From assembly GCA_012729395.1 (NCBI GenBank), contig JAAYDF010000155.1:16703-80702 (forward strand): DNA of 64,000 bases. The letters are read 5' to 3'. The position numbers and the translations under genes are program-made. The stretch is from Phycisphaerae bacterium (GTDB taxonomy: Bacteria > Planctomycetota > Phycisphaerae > UBA1845 > PWPN01). The notes under the pieces were generated by a model, which saw only the letters and a list, made by a program, of their open reading frames with translations, ran no database searches and was not told the DNA's origin. The stretch's first letter is position 1. Every line of letters begins with the position of its first letter. Of the stretch, positions 32,288 to 41,413 are shown piece after piece.

Positions 32288-33313
32288 TCAAGCGCTCGGC
32301 AAGGACACGTCGTGGATGTCGAAGATGGTCGCCAAGCTCTCCGGCTGACCGGTGCGAGCTGATAGATACGCCGCCTCGATCAAGGCCAGCGTCGGCAGGT
32401 GCTGCCGCAGCGTCGAACGCATCCTCCGAGGCGACGATGCCAGCTCGTTGAGGAAATCCTCAATCTGCGGCCGAAACACGTTCTCCGGACGCGATTGCCG
32501 ACTTACCTCCGTCTGCCCGGTACGGTCGCCCACCACCACCTCGCGAGCATCGATGTGCACCGCCCCGTCCGCCCCGTGCAGATCGAGCGACTCTTGAGCC
32601 GGGCCCGCCGTCCAGCAGGCACTCAACACCGCCAAACCGCCGTGGGCAAACTGGCATACCAGGCCCGCCGTGTCCTCCGTATCATAGGACGACCGATCGC
32701 CCGCGCGCAAGCCCCCCGACGTCCGGGCATACACCGTGCTCGGCATGCCCATGCCCTGAACCAGGCAATCCACGATCGGATAGGCACGATCCAGCAGCAC
32801 ACCCCCGCCCGCGCGCTGCAAGTCGCCGCGCCAGTCGAGGTCTTCATCCCGGCACATCATCACGTTCGCCCGCCCGAAGAAGAACCGCCCGATCCGGTCC
32901 AAACCCAACGCGTCCCACTGCAAGCCAGGCTCAATTCCCCAACTGCGAGACACGACAATCGGGCACCCCGCCGACTCGAAAGGCCGGAGAACCTCCAGTG
33001 CCTCCTGAAACCGCCTCGCCGGCGGCGGGAGCATCCAAACCGGCACACCCCGTTCCGCCGCCAAAGCCAGGTACTTGCTCCGCAGGTACGGCGGGGCCGC
33101 GACAAACAACGCGTCCAACGTGCTCGACACAATCAACAAGCGAAAATCGTTATATGCGGCAATCCCCGGATAGCGACTGGTGAAAAGATCGATGCGCTCC
33201 GGCTTCGAACTGCCCACCGCGACCAACTCGCACCACGAGCTGTGCAGCAGAACCTCCGCGACCCGCTGCCCGCCGCGACCCAGCCCCATCAATCCAACTT
33301 TCAACGCAGCCAT
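32288..33313 (-). CDS. Gfo/Idh/MocA family oxidoreductase
   Basis: MAALKVGLMGLGRGGQRVAEVLLHSSWCELVAVGSS N-terminal Rossmann; overall MocA-like. Confidence 0.85.
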   Translation of the reverse strand: MAALKVGLMGLGRGGQRVAEVLLHSSWCELVAVGSSKPERIDLFTSRYPGIAAYNDFRLLIVSSTLDALFVAAPPYLRSKYLALAAERGVPVWMLPPPARRFQEALEVLRPFESAGCPIVVSRSWGIEPGLQWDALGLDRIGRFFFGRANVMMCRDEDLDWRGDLQRAGGGVLLDRAYPIVDCLVQGMGMPSTVYARTSGGLRAGDRSSYDTEDTAGLVCQFAHGGLAVLSACWTAGPAQESLDLHGADGAVHIDAREVVVGDRTGQTEVSRQSRPENVFRPQIEDFLNELASSPRRMRSTLRQHLPTLALIEAAYLSARTGQPESLATIFDIHDVSLPSA

Positions 33314-33388
33314 GCCGCTGTCCCAAACGCCGGGGTGAATTAGCCTCTGTCGCCTTGCCTCATGCCCCGCACGCCCGGAAACACAGAG

Positions 33389-34867
33389 CTAAAAATCTCT
33401 TCGTTGACGGGCGGATGGGATATGCAGTTGCTGACGATACTTGGCGATGGTCCGGCGGGAAACATCCAGCCCCTCTTTCTTGAGCCGGGCGGCCACCTCG
33501 TCATCGCTCAGCGGGTCCTTCTTGTCCTCGCCCTGGATGATCTCCTTCACCCGCACCTTCACACTGTCCCAACTGGTCACTTCGCCGTTATCCGACTCCG
33601 TCCCACCGGTGAAAAACGAACGCAACGGGTAGATCCCGCGCGGCGTCTGGATGTACTTCTCCGCCACCGTGCGACTGATAGTCGAGGGATCGCACTTGAG
33701 CTTCTCGGCCAGCTCACTCATGCGCAGTACCTTGAGACCGGCCGGACCCATTTCCAGAAAATCCTGCTGCCGCTGGACTACCTCCTCGGCCACCTCCAGC
33801 AATCGACTACGCCGATAGGCGATCGCGTCGATCAACGCACCCGCCGACTCGATGTTCTTGCGCAGAAACTCCTTCGCGTCCTTGTCCTGCCGGGCCTCGG
33901 CCAGCATCCGCCGGTAAGTCTCCGAAATCCGCAACCGCGGCGAATTGCCCCGAGCCAGCCGAACCGTGTACGCCTCGCCATCCTCGGCATAGTCCACAAT
34001 CACATCCGGCGTAATCCGCGGAACCTGCCGCTCCACAACCAGAAGACCCGGGTGCGGATGCAACTTGCCAAGCTGACGAACCGCCTCCTTGAGCACATCG
34101 ATACTCTGTTCCGTCGCCTTCGCGATCGCCGGGTAGCGATTCTTCTCAATGTCCGTCAGGTGGTTCTCCACCAACACACGCTCGAGCTCATGGTTGCCCT
34201 CCAGGGCGTCGATCTGGAGCAACAGACACTCACGCAGTTCCCGCGCCCCAATGCCCGGCGGGTCCAAAGTCTGTACCCAACTGAGGGCCTCAGCCATCTC
34301 CTCGGTCGAAAACGGCGGAACCTGCTGCTCAGCGATCTCCTGCAAAGGCGTGCGCAGATACCCTTCATCGTCGATGTAGCTCAGAATCAGCTCGCCCGCC
34401 TGCCGCGTCCGACCATCCACCTCGACAAACGCCCACTGCCGTTGAAGGTACTCGTTCAGCGACTCCGGCCGGCTGGCGGTGTTGGCCATCGCATCCATCT
34501 TGGCGTCACGCTCGCCGTCACCCGCGGTCCGCCGGCCGAAGGACTGATCGCTGTCGTCAAAATCATACTCCCGGCTCAGCCGCTCCAACCGGCTAAACGC
34601 ATCCGCCTCATGCTGCTGCTCGGCGGCTGCGGCGGCCGCGGCGTCCGAGAGCGGTTCCTCGATCCGAGCCGGCAACTCCGGCTCCGGCGCAGGACCGTAG
34701 TCGCCATCCTCCTCCAGAGCAGGATTGCGCTCCATCTCCTCGCGCACCTTGGCCTCCAAGGCGAGCAGCGGGAGCTGGAGAATGTTCATCGACTGGATGA
34801 GCTGCGGCGTGAGCCGTTGCTCCTGTCGAAGCCCCAGCGACAGATGTTGCGACATAAACTGAGACAT
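33389..34867 (-). CDS. rpoN: RNA polymerase sigma-54 factor
   Basis: LGLRQEQRLTPQLIQSMNILQLPLLALEAKVREEMERNPALEE; RTVAEKYIQTPRGIYPLRSFF; RRTIAKYRQQLHIPSARQRR (RpoN box). Confidence 0.97.
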   Translation of the reverse strand: MSQFMSQHLSLGLRQEQRLTPQLIQSMNILQLPLLALEAKVREEMERNPALEEDGDYGPAPEPELPARIEEPLSDAAAAAAAEQQHEADAFSRLERLSREYDFDDSDQSFGRRTAGDGERDAKMDAMANTASRPESLNEYLQRQWAFVEVDGRTRQAGELILSYIDDEGYLRTPLQEIAEQQVPPFSTEEMAEALSWVQTLDPPGIGARELRECLLLQIDALEGNHELERVLVENHLTDIEKNRYPAIAKATEQSIDVLKEAVRQLGKLHPHPGLLVVERQVPRITPDVIVDYAEDGEAYTVRLARGNSPRLRISETYRRMLAEARQDKDAKEFLRKNIESAGALIDAIAYRRSRLLEVAEEVVQRQQDFLEMGPAGLKVLRMSELAEKLKCDPSTISRTVAEKYIQTPRGIYPLRSFFTGGTESDNGEVTSWDSVKVRVKEIIQGEDKKDPLSDDEVAARLKKEGLDVSRRTIAKYRQQLHIPSARQRRDF

Positions 34868-34976
34868 AACACCTCGCCCACATTATACCGCATTTCCACC
34901 GCCGGCACAGCCTCGGCTCCGCCCGACCGACCACCCTGCGCGAACCGCCTTCCAGCCAGCCACGGGTTACCGTCCA

Positions 34977-35095
34977 ACGAGCCGCGGGCTTCAGTCCGCG
35001 CGGTGCTTGTGCGCAAGAAGGAGCCGCGGTGCTTGTGCGCAAGAAGGAGCCGCGGGCTTCAGCCCGCGCGGCGTTTGTGCGCAAGAGAACGTGCG
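34977..35095. repeat. Direct/palindromic repeat cluster gagccgcgggcttcagyccgcgcggtgcttgtgcgcaagaag
   Basis: Three near-identical gagccgcggg.../gtgcttgtgcgcaagaag units in tandem; same family at 49040-49128. Confidence 0.9.
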
Positions 35096-35112
35096 GGAAG
35101 CGACTGGTGCAT

Positions 35113-35180
35113 CAGAGCCGCGACCGTAAGGGAGCGGTTCTTCGGCAGAGCGAAACCGCTCCCTTACGGTCGCGGCTCTG
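35113..35180. repeat. Perfect 27-bp inverted repeat cagagccgcgaccgtaagggagcggtt / aaccgctcccttacggtcgcggctctg, 14-nt loop
   Basis: Direct reading; same family at 41299-41364 and degenerate copies at 43311-43374 and 46964-47038. Confidence 0.96.
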
Positions 35181-35196
35181 ACGCGGTTGCGGCTCC

Positions 35197-35817
35197 TCAC
35201 CCCATCGGCGTCCGCCCGGTAATGGCTGCCTCAAGCATGGCTCGGGAGGCGTATTCGACCTGCGAACCCACCGCCAGACCACGGGCCAGACGAGTCACCT
35301 GCACGCCAAGAGGCTTGAGGACCTCACAGATATGCAGCGCGGTGCCATCGCCTTCCAGGTTGGGGTTCGTCGCCAGGACCACTTCGCGAACATCGCCACG
35401 GCGGACCCGGCCAATGAGGGCATCAATCGTCAGGTCGGCCGGCTCGATGCCCTCGAGCGGCGCAATGTGACCCATGAGCACGTGATACACGCCGCGGATC
35501 AAGCCCGTCTGCTCGAGCAGCATCACGTCTTTGGGCTGCTCAACCACCACGATTACCCCGTGCTCGCGTCGCGCGTCTCGACAGATGGCGCAGGGATCCT
35601 CGTCCGTGAGGTTGCAGCAAGTACCGCAATGCCGCAGCTTGTCCTTAACCGCGCGGATCGCGTCCGCTAACAGGAGCGCTTCCTCACGCGGCACACGAAG
35701 CAGATGAAAGGCGATACGCTCCGCGCTGCGCGGACCGACGCCCGGCAAGCGGGTCAGCTCGGCCATGAGGCGTGCAAGAGGCTCCGGGATCCCATGAGCT
35801 AACTCGGCCACAATCAC
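35197..35817 (-). CDS. recR: Recombination mediator protein RecR
   Basis: LARLMAELTRLPGVGPRSAERIAFHLLR; CGTCCNLTDEDPCAIC zinc finger; Toprim VVVEQPKDVMLLEQTG. Confidence 0.98.
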   Translation of the reverse strand: MIVAELAHGIPEPLARLMAELTRLPGVGPRSAERIAFHLLRVPREEALLLADAIRAVKDKLRHCGTCCNLTDEDPCAICRDARREHGVIVVVEQPKDVMLLEQTGLIRGVYHVLMGHIAPLEGIEPADLTIDALIGRVRRGDVREVVLATNPNLEGDGTALHICEVLKPLGVQVTRLARGLAVGSQVEYASRAMLEAAITGRTPMG

Positions 35818-36100
35818 CGCCTCCCCAACGAGCCCCCGAGCGCGAGCGAGCGGGCAACGAGCCCCGAGCGCGAGCGAGTGGGCAACGAGCTCCGAGCGCG
35901 AGCGAGCGGGTTACGAGCCCCGAGCGCGAGCGAGCGGGTAACGCGGGGGACACGAGAGTACGTCGCTGACGCTCCACATCCCGTCGCTCGCGCTCCGGGC
36001 TCGTTGCCGCATCCCGTCGCCCGCGCTCCGGGCTCGTTGCGTACTCCGTTGCTTGTCCTCCGAGCTCGTGATGAAGTTGTCCGAACTCGGCGACCGCCGA

Positions 36101-36439
36101 TCATCCGCCCTGCCCAAGGAGCTGCGACAACCCGGGAAGATCCATCCCGCCGGTCAGACGGGCCATCTCCGCCTTCATGCCGTCTTGCGCCTTACGGACG
36201 GCCGCACACACCGCCGCCTTGACCATATCTTCGAGCAACTCGATGTCCCCCACCGCCTGGGGATCGATCCGGATTCCCGCCAACTCGCCCCGGCCGTCGA
36301 CCGTGGCCTTCACCATGCCCGCGCCGGCCTCGGCCTCGAACCGCTGCTGGGCGAGAGTCTCTTGCATCTTCTGCATATTCTCTTGCAGCGACTTGGCCTG
36401 CTTCAACATGGCACCCAGGTTGCCCAATCCGCCAAACAT
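36101..36439 (-). CDS. ybaB: YbaB/EbfC family nucleoid-associated protein
   Basis: MFGGLGNLGAMLKQAKSLQENMQKMQETLAQQRFEAEAGAGMVKATVDGRGELAGIRIDP; located between recR and dnaX. Confidence 0.96.
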   Translation of the reverse strand: MFGGLGNLGAMLKQAKSLQENMQKMQETLAQQRFEAEAGAGMVKATVDGRGELAGIRIDPQAVGDIELLEDMVKAAVCAAVRKAQDGMKAEMARLTGGMDLPGLSQLLGQGG

Positions 36440-36485
36440 GCCCGTATCTCCTTGCACTCGCCCGATCTCAACAGACCTGCGAGGC

Positions 36486-38000
36486 TTACCCCTTGTCTTC
36501 CGTATCCGTGCCGTTCGAAACGTCTTCGTCCGCCTCACCGGTCGGCTGATCCGCCCGGGCCTGCCCAACCCGCTCCACGTTGATCAGCGTGCCGCCAAAC
36601 AGGTCCAGGGCCTCGCGGACCACCGGTTCCGATCGGGCATACCGCAGATCCTCCTGGCTGGCGGGCTTGGCCCCGCGTCGAGCGGCGGGCGCGGGAACCG
36701 ATGCAGCCGGCGTTGACCGCGGTGCGGGCTCGGAGGATCCACCCGACGGCTTCGATGCAGCACGCGTCGCGACAGGCGCGGAAGCCGAGCGGACGCTGGC
36801 CTGCGGAGCGCCCGCAGCCGGGCGCCCTGCCGGCACAGCGGCATTGGCCACCGGAGCACCACCCGCACCCCCCAGTTCCTCAAGCAATGATTGAATAGAG
36901 CGGTAACTTACCGCGCTCGCCAGCCGAACCATCGTCGCATCCAGCAACGACCGCCCCAAAGCGCTGAACCGCACGTTCCGGCGAAGCTCCTCCAGAACGG
37001 CAATCATGTACACGAACGCCTCAGGCTCAAACCGTTTCGCCAGGGCGGCCATCTCCTGCCGCACCGCACCGCCCACGTCGATCAGCTCCGTCTGATCGCC
37101 GCAGATGTGCAACAGCATCAGCATGCGGACCTGCTCCGCCAGCGACTCGGTCAACCGTTCGAGGGTGTAACCCGCGGCCAAGGCCGTGTCCGCAGAGGTC
37201 AGGGCCCCCGCCGCGTCACGATCCGCCCACTGCCCAATCAGCCGCATCAATTGCTCGTCGTGCGGAGTCGGCAGAACATCCTCGATCATCTCCAGCGTCA
37301 GCCGACCGCTGCCCATGGCCAGCAACTGGTCCAGCAACGACAGCCCATCACGCATCGACCCGTTCGCCAGCCGGGCCACTCGCCGCGTGACCGCCGCGTC
37401 CGCCTCGATCCCTTCCTTCTTGAGGATCGCGTCGAAGTGCGCGGCAATCTTGTCTACGCTGATTGTCCGAAAGTCGAACCGCTGCACCCGACTGAGAATC
37501 GTCGCGGGCACCTTCTGCGGATCCGTCGTCGCCAGGATGAACTTCACGTGCCCGGGCGGCTCTTCCAGCGTCTTGAGCAGCGCGTTGAAGGCCCCCGTGC
37601 TCAGCATGTGCACTTCGTCGATGATGTAAACCTTGAACCGCGAACGGGCCGGCCGAAATACCGTGTTGCTCCGCAATTCGCGGATGTTGTCCACGCCGGT
37701 GTTGCTGGCCGCGTCGATCTCGATCACGTCGACATCCTGGCCCTCGGAGATGCTCGTGCAGGACTCGCACTCGCAACAGGGGCTCACCGTCGGGCCGGGA
37801 CTGGCCAGGCAATTCAGCGAGCGAGCCATAATCCGCGCCGCGGAAGTCTTGCCCACCCCGCGTGTTCCGCAGAACAGATACCCATGGGCAATGCGGCCGC
37901 TGGTGATCGCGTTCTTGAGCGTGGTCGCGACCGCTTCCTGGCCGACCAGCTCATCGAACGTCCAACTGCGGTACTTCCTGGCAAGAACGGTGTAAGCCAT
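36486..38000 (-). CDS. dnaX: DNA polymerase III subunit gamma/tau
   Basis: MAYTVLARKYRSWTFDELVGQEAVATTLKNAITSGRIAHGYLFCGTRGVGKTSAARIMARSLNC. Confidence 0.98.
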   Translation of the reverse strand: MAYTVLARKYRSWTFDELVGQEAVATTLKNAITSGRIAHGYLFCGTRGVGKTSAARIMARSLNCLASPGPTVSPCCECESCTSISEGQDVDVIEIDAASNTGVDNIRELRSNTVFRPARSRFKVYIIDEVHMLSTGAFNALLKTLEEPPGHVKFILATTDPQKVPATILSRVQRFDFRTISVDKIAAHFDAILKKEGIEADAAVTRRVARLANGSMRDGLSLLDQLLAMGSGRLTLEMIEDVLPTPHDEQLMRLIGQWADRDAAGALTSADTALAAGYTLERLTESLAEQVRMLMLLHICGDQTELIDVGGAVRQEMAALAKRFEPEAFVYMIAVLEELRRNVRFSALGRSLLDATMVRLASAVSYRSIQSLLEELGGAGGAPVANAAVPAGRPAAGAPQASVRSASAPVATRAASKPSGGSSEPAPRSTPAASVPAPAARRGAKPASQEDLRYARSEPVVREALDLFGGTLINVERVGQARADQPTGEADEDVSNGTDTEDKG

Positions 38001-38034
38001 CGGGGACGCGGTTCCTTCCCACGCTTCGGATCAA

Positions 38035-38150
38035 CGGCATTGAGGGCCAGGTTGGCCACGGCACCTGGAACATGCAGGCTGGGCTGCTACCTCTCGGTCC
38101 TGACCCGTTTTCCCGCGGCTCCATTGCATGGGACCCGGCCCCCAATGCCG
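38035..38150 (-). ncRNA. ffs: Signal recognition particle RNA (small 4.5S-like bacterial type)
   Basis: Minus strand: CGGCATTGGGGGCCGGGT...ACGGGTCAGGACCGAGAGGTAGCAGCCCAGCC...CAACCTGGCCCTCAATGCCG; conserved GGTCAGGxCCGxxAGGxAGCAGCC core and pairing CGGCATTG/CAATGCCG termini; directly upstream of dnaX. Confidence 0.88.
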
Positions 38151-38199
38151 ATGATCCGGGGCCTCGACTCATTGACTTCAGCCGGCCGCCTGCGCCCGC

Positions 38200-39396
38200 T
38201 CAGGGCTCGCCAAACGGATCGGCGGGCTGAGTGGTGGGGTCGGCGGAATCCGCCGCGAGGTCTTCCAGCCTCCGCTCGATGACTGTGGCCGGATCCTCGC
38301 TCGGTCCCGCGTGGGTGACATCGGCCGGTCGGCTACCCGTCGGCTTGGACGGCCGAGGGCCGGTGGGCTCGTGCCCCCACTCCTGGACCGGTACATTCTC
38401 CAGGGTAATGGCCCGAATGTAAACCGGCTGACGAGGTTGATCGTCCGAAGTGGTCGGCACGACGGCGATCCGCCGCAGGGTCTCGAACGATTCGTCCCCT
38501 ATGACATACGCGAACGCCGTTTGGTTGCCGTCAAAGGCCGACTGACGTGCGAGGCAAATGAAGAACTGGCAGCTTGCCGAGTCGGGATCACGGGGCGACC
38601 GAGCCATCCCCACCGTCCCGAACTCGAAGGGAATGCGGCTGAATTCCGCCTTGAGCCGCACGCCGTCCGGCCGGACCCCCCGCCGATCACCACGTGGATC
38701 ACCCCCTTGAATCAGCCCGCCCGGCACCACGCGGTGGAACGTCAGGTTATCGTAGAACTTGGTCTCCGCCAACTGGATGAAATTCGCCACGTGGTTGGGC
38801 GCTTCCTCGTAGTAGAATCGGAGGGTGATCTTGCCGAACTCCGTCAGAATAGCCGCCTGCCGCTCAGCCAGGATCTGGACCGCCAGCGGGGCGGAACTGA
38901 CGATCCCATCATAAGGCTGCCATACCAGCGTGTACTTGCCAGGCCGACGGAGCGACTCGTAATACCGCGACACGTCGACCCGCGTGCCAAGACTCGCACG
39001 CGGCGCAAGCTGCAATTCCGCCACCGGAGCGGGCGGCGGTACCATGACCTGGGCATCATACCGGTCGCCATGCACGTTCTGGATGCTGAGAGCTGAATGC
39101 TGTGGGCCACTGAACACATGCCCGAGCGGCAACCCGATCTCTCCACATTCTGTGTTCTTCACCGTACCGCCAGGCACGCGCAGCGTGACCGGTTGATCCG
39201 TCAAATTGGTCACTGAGAACTCGACCCAGACCGGTCGGCCGGCTTGAACCACCGCCCGATCCGCCCGAAGCGTCGCGCGAATCAGTGAAGCCGGTTCACC
39301 CGCTTGCCCAGGTTCACCCACCGGGTTCGCCAACGCAACCCAAGCCCAGCCGGCCCCCACAAAAACCGACCCCGCAATAAGCCATCGCATTCGCAT
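38200..39396 (-). CDS. Cyclophilin-type peptidyl-prolyl cis-trans isomerase with N-terminal Ig-like/intracellular-proteinase-inhibitor-like region
   Basis: ILTEFGKITLRFYYEEAPNHVANFIQLAETKFYDNLTFHRVVPGGLIQGGDPRGDRRG...ASCQFFICLA. Confidence 0.94.
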   Translation of the reverse strand: MRMRWLIAGSVFVGAGWAWVALANPVGEPGQAGEPASLIRATLRADRAVVQAGRPVWVEFSVTNLTDQPVTLRVPGGTVKNTECGEIGLPLGHVFSGPQHSALSIQNVHGDRYDAQVMVPPPAPVAELQLAPRASLGTRVDVSRYYESLRRPGKYTLVWQPYDGIVSSAPLAVQILAERQAAILTEFGKITLRFYYEEAPNHVANFIQLAETKFYDNLTFHRVVPGGLIQGGDPRGDRRGVRPDGVRLKAEFSRIPFEFGTVGMARSPRDPDSASCQFFICLARQSAFDGNQTAFAYVIGDESFETLRRIAVVPTTSDDQPRQPVYIRAITLENVPVQEWGHEPTGPRPSKPTGSRPADVTHAGPSEDPATVIERRLEDLAADSADPTTQPADPFGEP

Positions 39397-39620
39397 CGAG
39401 AATTCTCTCAGAGGTACGACAACCTGCCCGGCAGCAGCCCATTACCGCCTGTCCGCAATCGCCCGGCCTCCAAGACATACGAGGCCAAGCATCGGCGCAC
39501 TGCAACCGCTCAGGGTTTGCCCTCGCCCACCTTATACACCCGCCTCCCCCCTCAGACGCAGGCTCCAACACGACCGATAACTCAATCAGCCCGCGCGGCG
39601 TCCACCTGCTCACGCGACAT

Positions 39621-40193
39621 TCATTGCCCGCTATCCGTTTCTTGCCCCGTGCTCGGAGCCGTAGAGGTCAGCCCGACCCGATCCCGGAACTCCTTGGGCA
39701 CGGGCCCCAACCGCCAATGATCTCCTTCTCGAAAAATCATGATCGGCAGGTTCACTTCTTTACGCCCCTTGCGATCCTCCTGCCGCAGCCTGGCTTGGGC
39801 CTCGACCACGTACACCGCTGGTGGGTCTCCCTCACCGGCGTGGATCCGCTGGATCTCGATCTCCTTGACCTGCGGCCAGATGCGTCGGAAATTGGCGAGA
39901 CTGGTCGGCTCGTAGATGCTCCCGAAGAGCTGGCGAAACGCGTCGTAATCCCCCATCTGGCACACCTGCAGGACATGCTCGACGAACGCGTTCAGGCTCG
40001 CGTCGCCCCCATGGACTCCGGCGGGGAAGATCACATGGGGACGCGGCGCGTGGGGAGCCTCCTCCACCAGGGTCTGGCGGTCGATCTGGGCGTCGCTGGC
40101 GTCGGAATCATCCCGTGAGCACCGGCAACCGCCCACCACGCAGGACGCCAGAACCATCGCCCAAGAAAACCTAACTATTTTTCTATTAAACAT
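39621..40193 (-). CDS. Hypothetical lipoprotein
   Basis: MFNRKIVRFSWAMVLASCVVGGCRCSRDD lipobox; NTF2-like helical/strand pattern. Confidence 0.75.
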   Translation of the reverse strand: MFNRKIVRFSWAMVLASCVVGGCRCSRDDSDASDAQIDRQTLVEEAPHAPRPHVIFPAGVHGGDASLNAFVEHVLQVCQMGDYDAFRQLFGSIYEPTSLANFRRIWPQVKEIEIQRIHAGEGDPPAVYVVEAQARLRQEDRKGRKEVNLPIMIFREGDHWRLGPVPKEFRDRVGLTSTAPSTGQETDSGQ

Positions 40194-40283
40194 TTAGAAG
40201 CACCTCGGGACCGGCCGTCACCAGGACCGGAAGTCATCATAGCCCTCGCCGGGCAAGGCGCCAACCAATGCCCATCGGGCCGG

Positions 40284-40310
40284 CGAAAAAGGTTCCTGAC
40301 ACCTTTTTCG
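40284..40310. repeat. REP-like element cgaaaaaggttcctgacacctttttcg
   Basis: 10-bp perfect arms (cgaaaaaggt/acctttttcg) around tcctgac; same family as 27710-27798 and 25267-25286. Confidence 0.95.
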
Positions 40311-40321
40311 GCCGTGGGGTA

Positions 40322-41224
40322 TCAGTGACTTGCGGTCGTGACCGGTCGGCGGAGCATTTCCGGGACGTGATCCTCGGCTGTGTCCAGCCCGGTGATGAAC
40401 TGCAGCTCGGTCATGGTCTGCTCGGTCTGGACCATGCTGGAGACGACCTGGTCCACCTGCCCGGAGATGAAATCGGGCTCGTGGCGGTTGATCGCCAACT
40501 CGCTGAGTGAGCGGATCTTGTTCTCCAGGCTGTCGAGCTGCAGCAGGACAAGCTCGCAGTTCTGGCGGGCCTTCTGTACGTTCGCCAACCGCGTACGGGA
40601 GGTATCCAGGTTATCCTGCAAGACTGCTTTGAATCGCTGCCGCTGTGTGTCGTCGCCCTTGTCGGCCAGGGCGGCCAGGCGAGCCTCGATCGCCCGGATG
40701 TCCGCCTGGATGCGCTGCTCGTCGGTTTTCTGGAGGAACTGATCGAGGGAATACTGTGTGAACAGCAGTCGCAGGTAGATCCACAAGAGCCGGTCGAGGC
40801 CTGCCAACTGGAGGGCCTCCAGCGGCGGCGGGTCGCCCAATTGCTGAGGATCGCGCATCTCGATGGCCAGTTGTCGCAACTCGGCGCAGCGGGCCCGCAA
40901 GCTCTCGAACCGCTGCACCGATGCCTTAGGAAGGGATCGGAGGATCTGCTGGACGACTTGGTGGGTGTCGACGGCAAGCTGACGGCCCTGGCGGTCGATC
41001 TTGGCCTCCTGGGCCTCGACGTAGGCCTGGAAGCGCGGGTGCGTACCGATCAGGCCGAGGTAGGCCAGTTCGGTCGCCAGCACCAGCGGACCGGCTACGT
41101 CGAATCGCCCGCTGAGCAGGGCGAAACCCATCCCCGCCAGGAACAGCAGCAGGTTCCATCGGTTGATGAACGCGGTCTTGAGATACTTACCCAGTCGCAC
41201 GGGTGATGTTCTTCCCCGGTACAC
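40322..41224 (-). CDS. Coiled-coil membrane protein, unknown function
   Basis: Two predicted TM segments (WNLLLFLAGMGFALLSG, VAGPLVLATELAYLGLIG) followed by long helical coiled-coil; last gene of the pspA-AAA-VWA-ABC cluster. Confidence 0.82.
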   Translation of the reverse strand: MYRGRTSPVRLGKYLKTAFINRWNLLLFLAGMGFALLSGRFDVAGPLVLATELAYLGLIGTHPRFQAYVEAQEAKIDRQGRQLAVDTHQVVQQILRSLPKASVQRFESLRARCAELRQLAIEMRDPQQLGDPPPLEALQLAGLDRLLWIYLRLLFTQYSLDQFLQKTDEQRIQADIRAIEARLAALADKGDDTQRQRFKAVLQDNLDTSRTRLANVQKARQNCELVLLQLDSLENKIRSLSELAINRHEPDFISGQVDQVVSSMVQTEQTMTELQFITGLDTAEDHVPEMLRRPVTTASH

Positions 41225-41298
41225 GTTGGAGACACGGTGCTTTCACTTGTCACTTTCTACCTCGGCACTCCTCAGCGAGCGGGCGAGAGACCTTTGCG

Positions 41299-41364
41299 GA
41301 GCCGCGACGGTAAGGGAGCGGTTGCTCGCTGTCGAGAAGAACCGCTCCCTTACGGTCGCGGCTC
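41299..41364. repeat. Inverted repeat gagccgcgacggtaagggagcggtt / aaccgctcccttacggtcgcggctc
   Basis: 24/25 arm match; same family as 35113-35180. Confidence 0.95.
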
Positions 41365-41413
41365 TGCTCAGCGGTCGCGGCTGTGACACACCACATGCCG
41401 ATCACGCATTCAC

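Noticed and set aside
33362-35470. 702-aa plus-strand ORF
   Set aside because: Antisense to rpoN and recR plus repeat DNA; no domain
36891-38282. 463-aa plus-strand ORF
   Set aside because: Antisense to dnaX and SRP RNA
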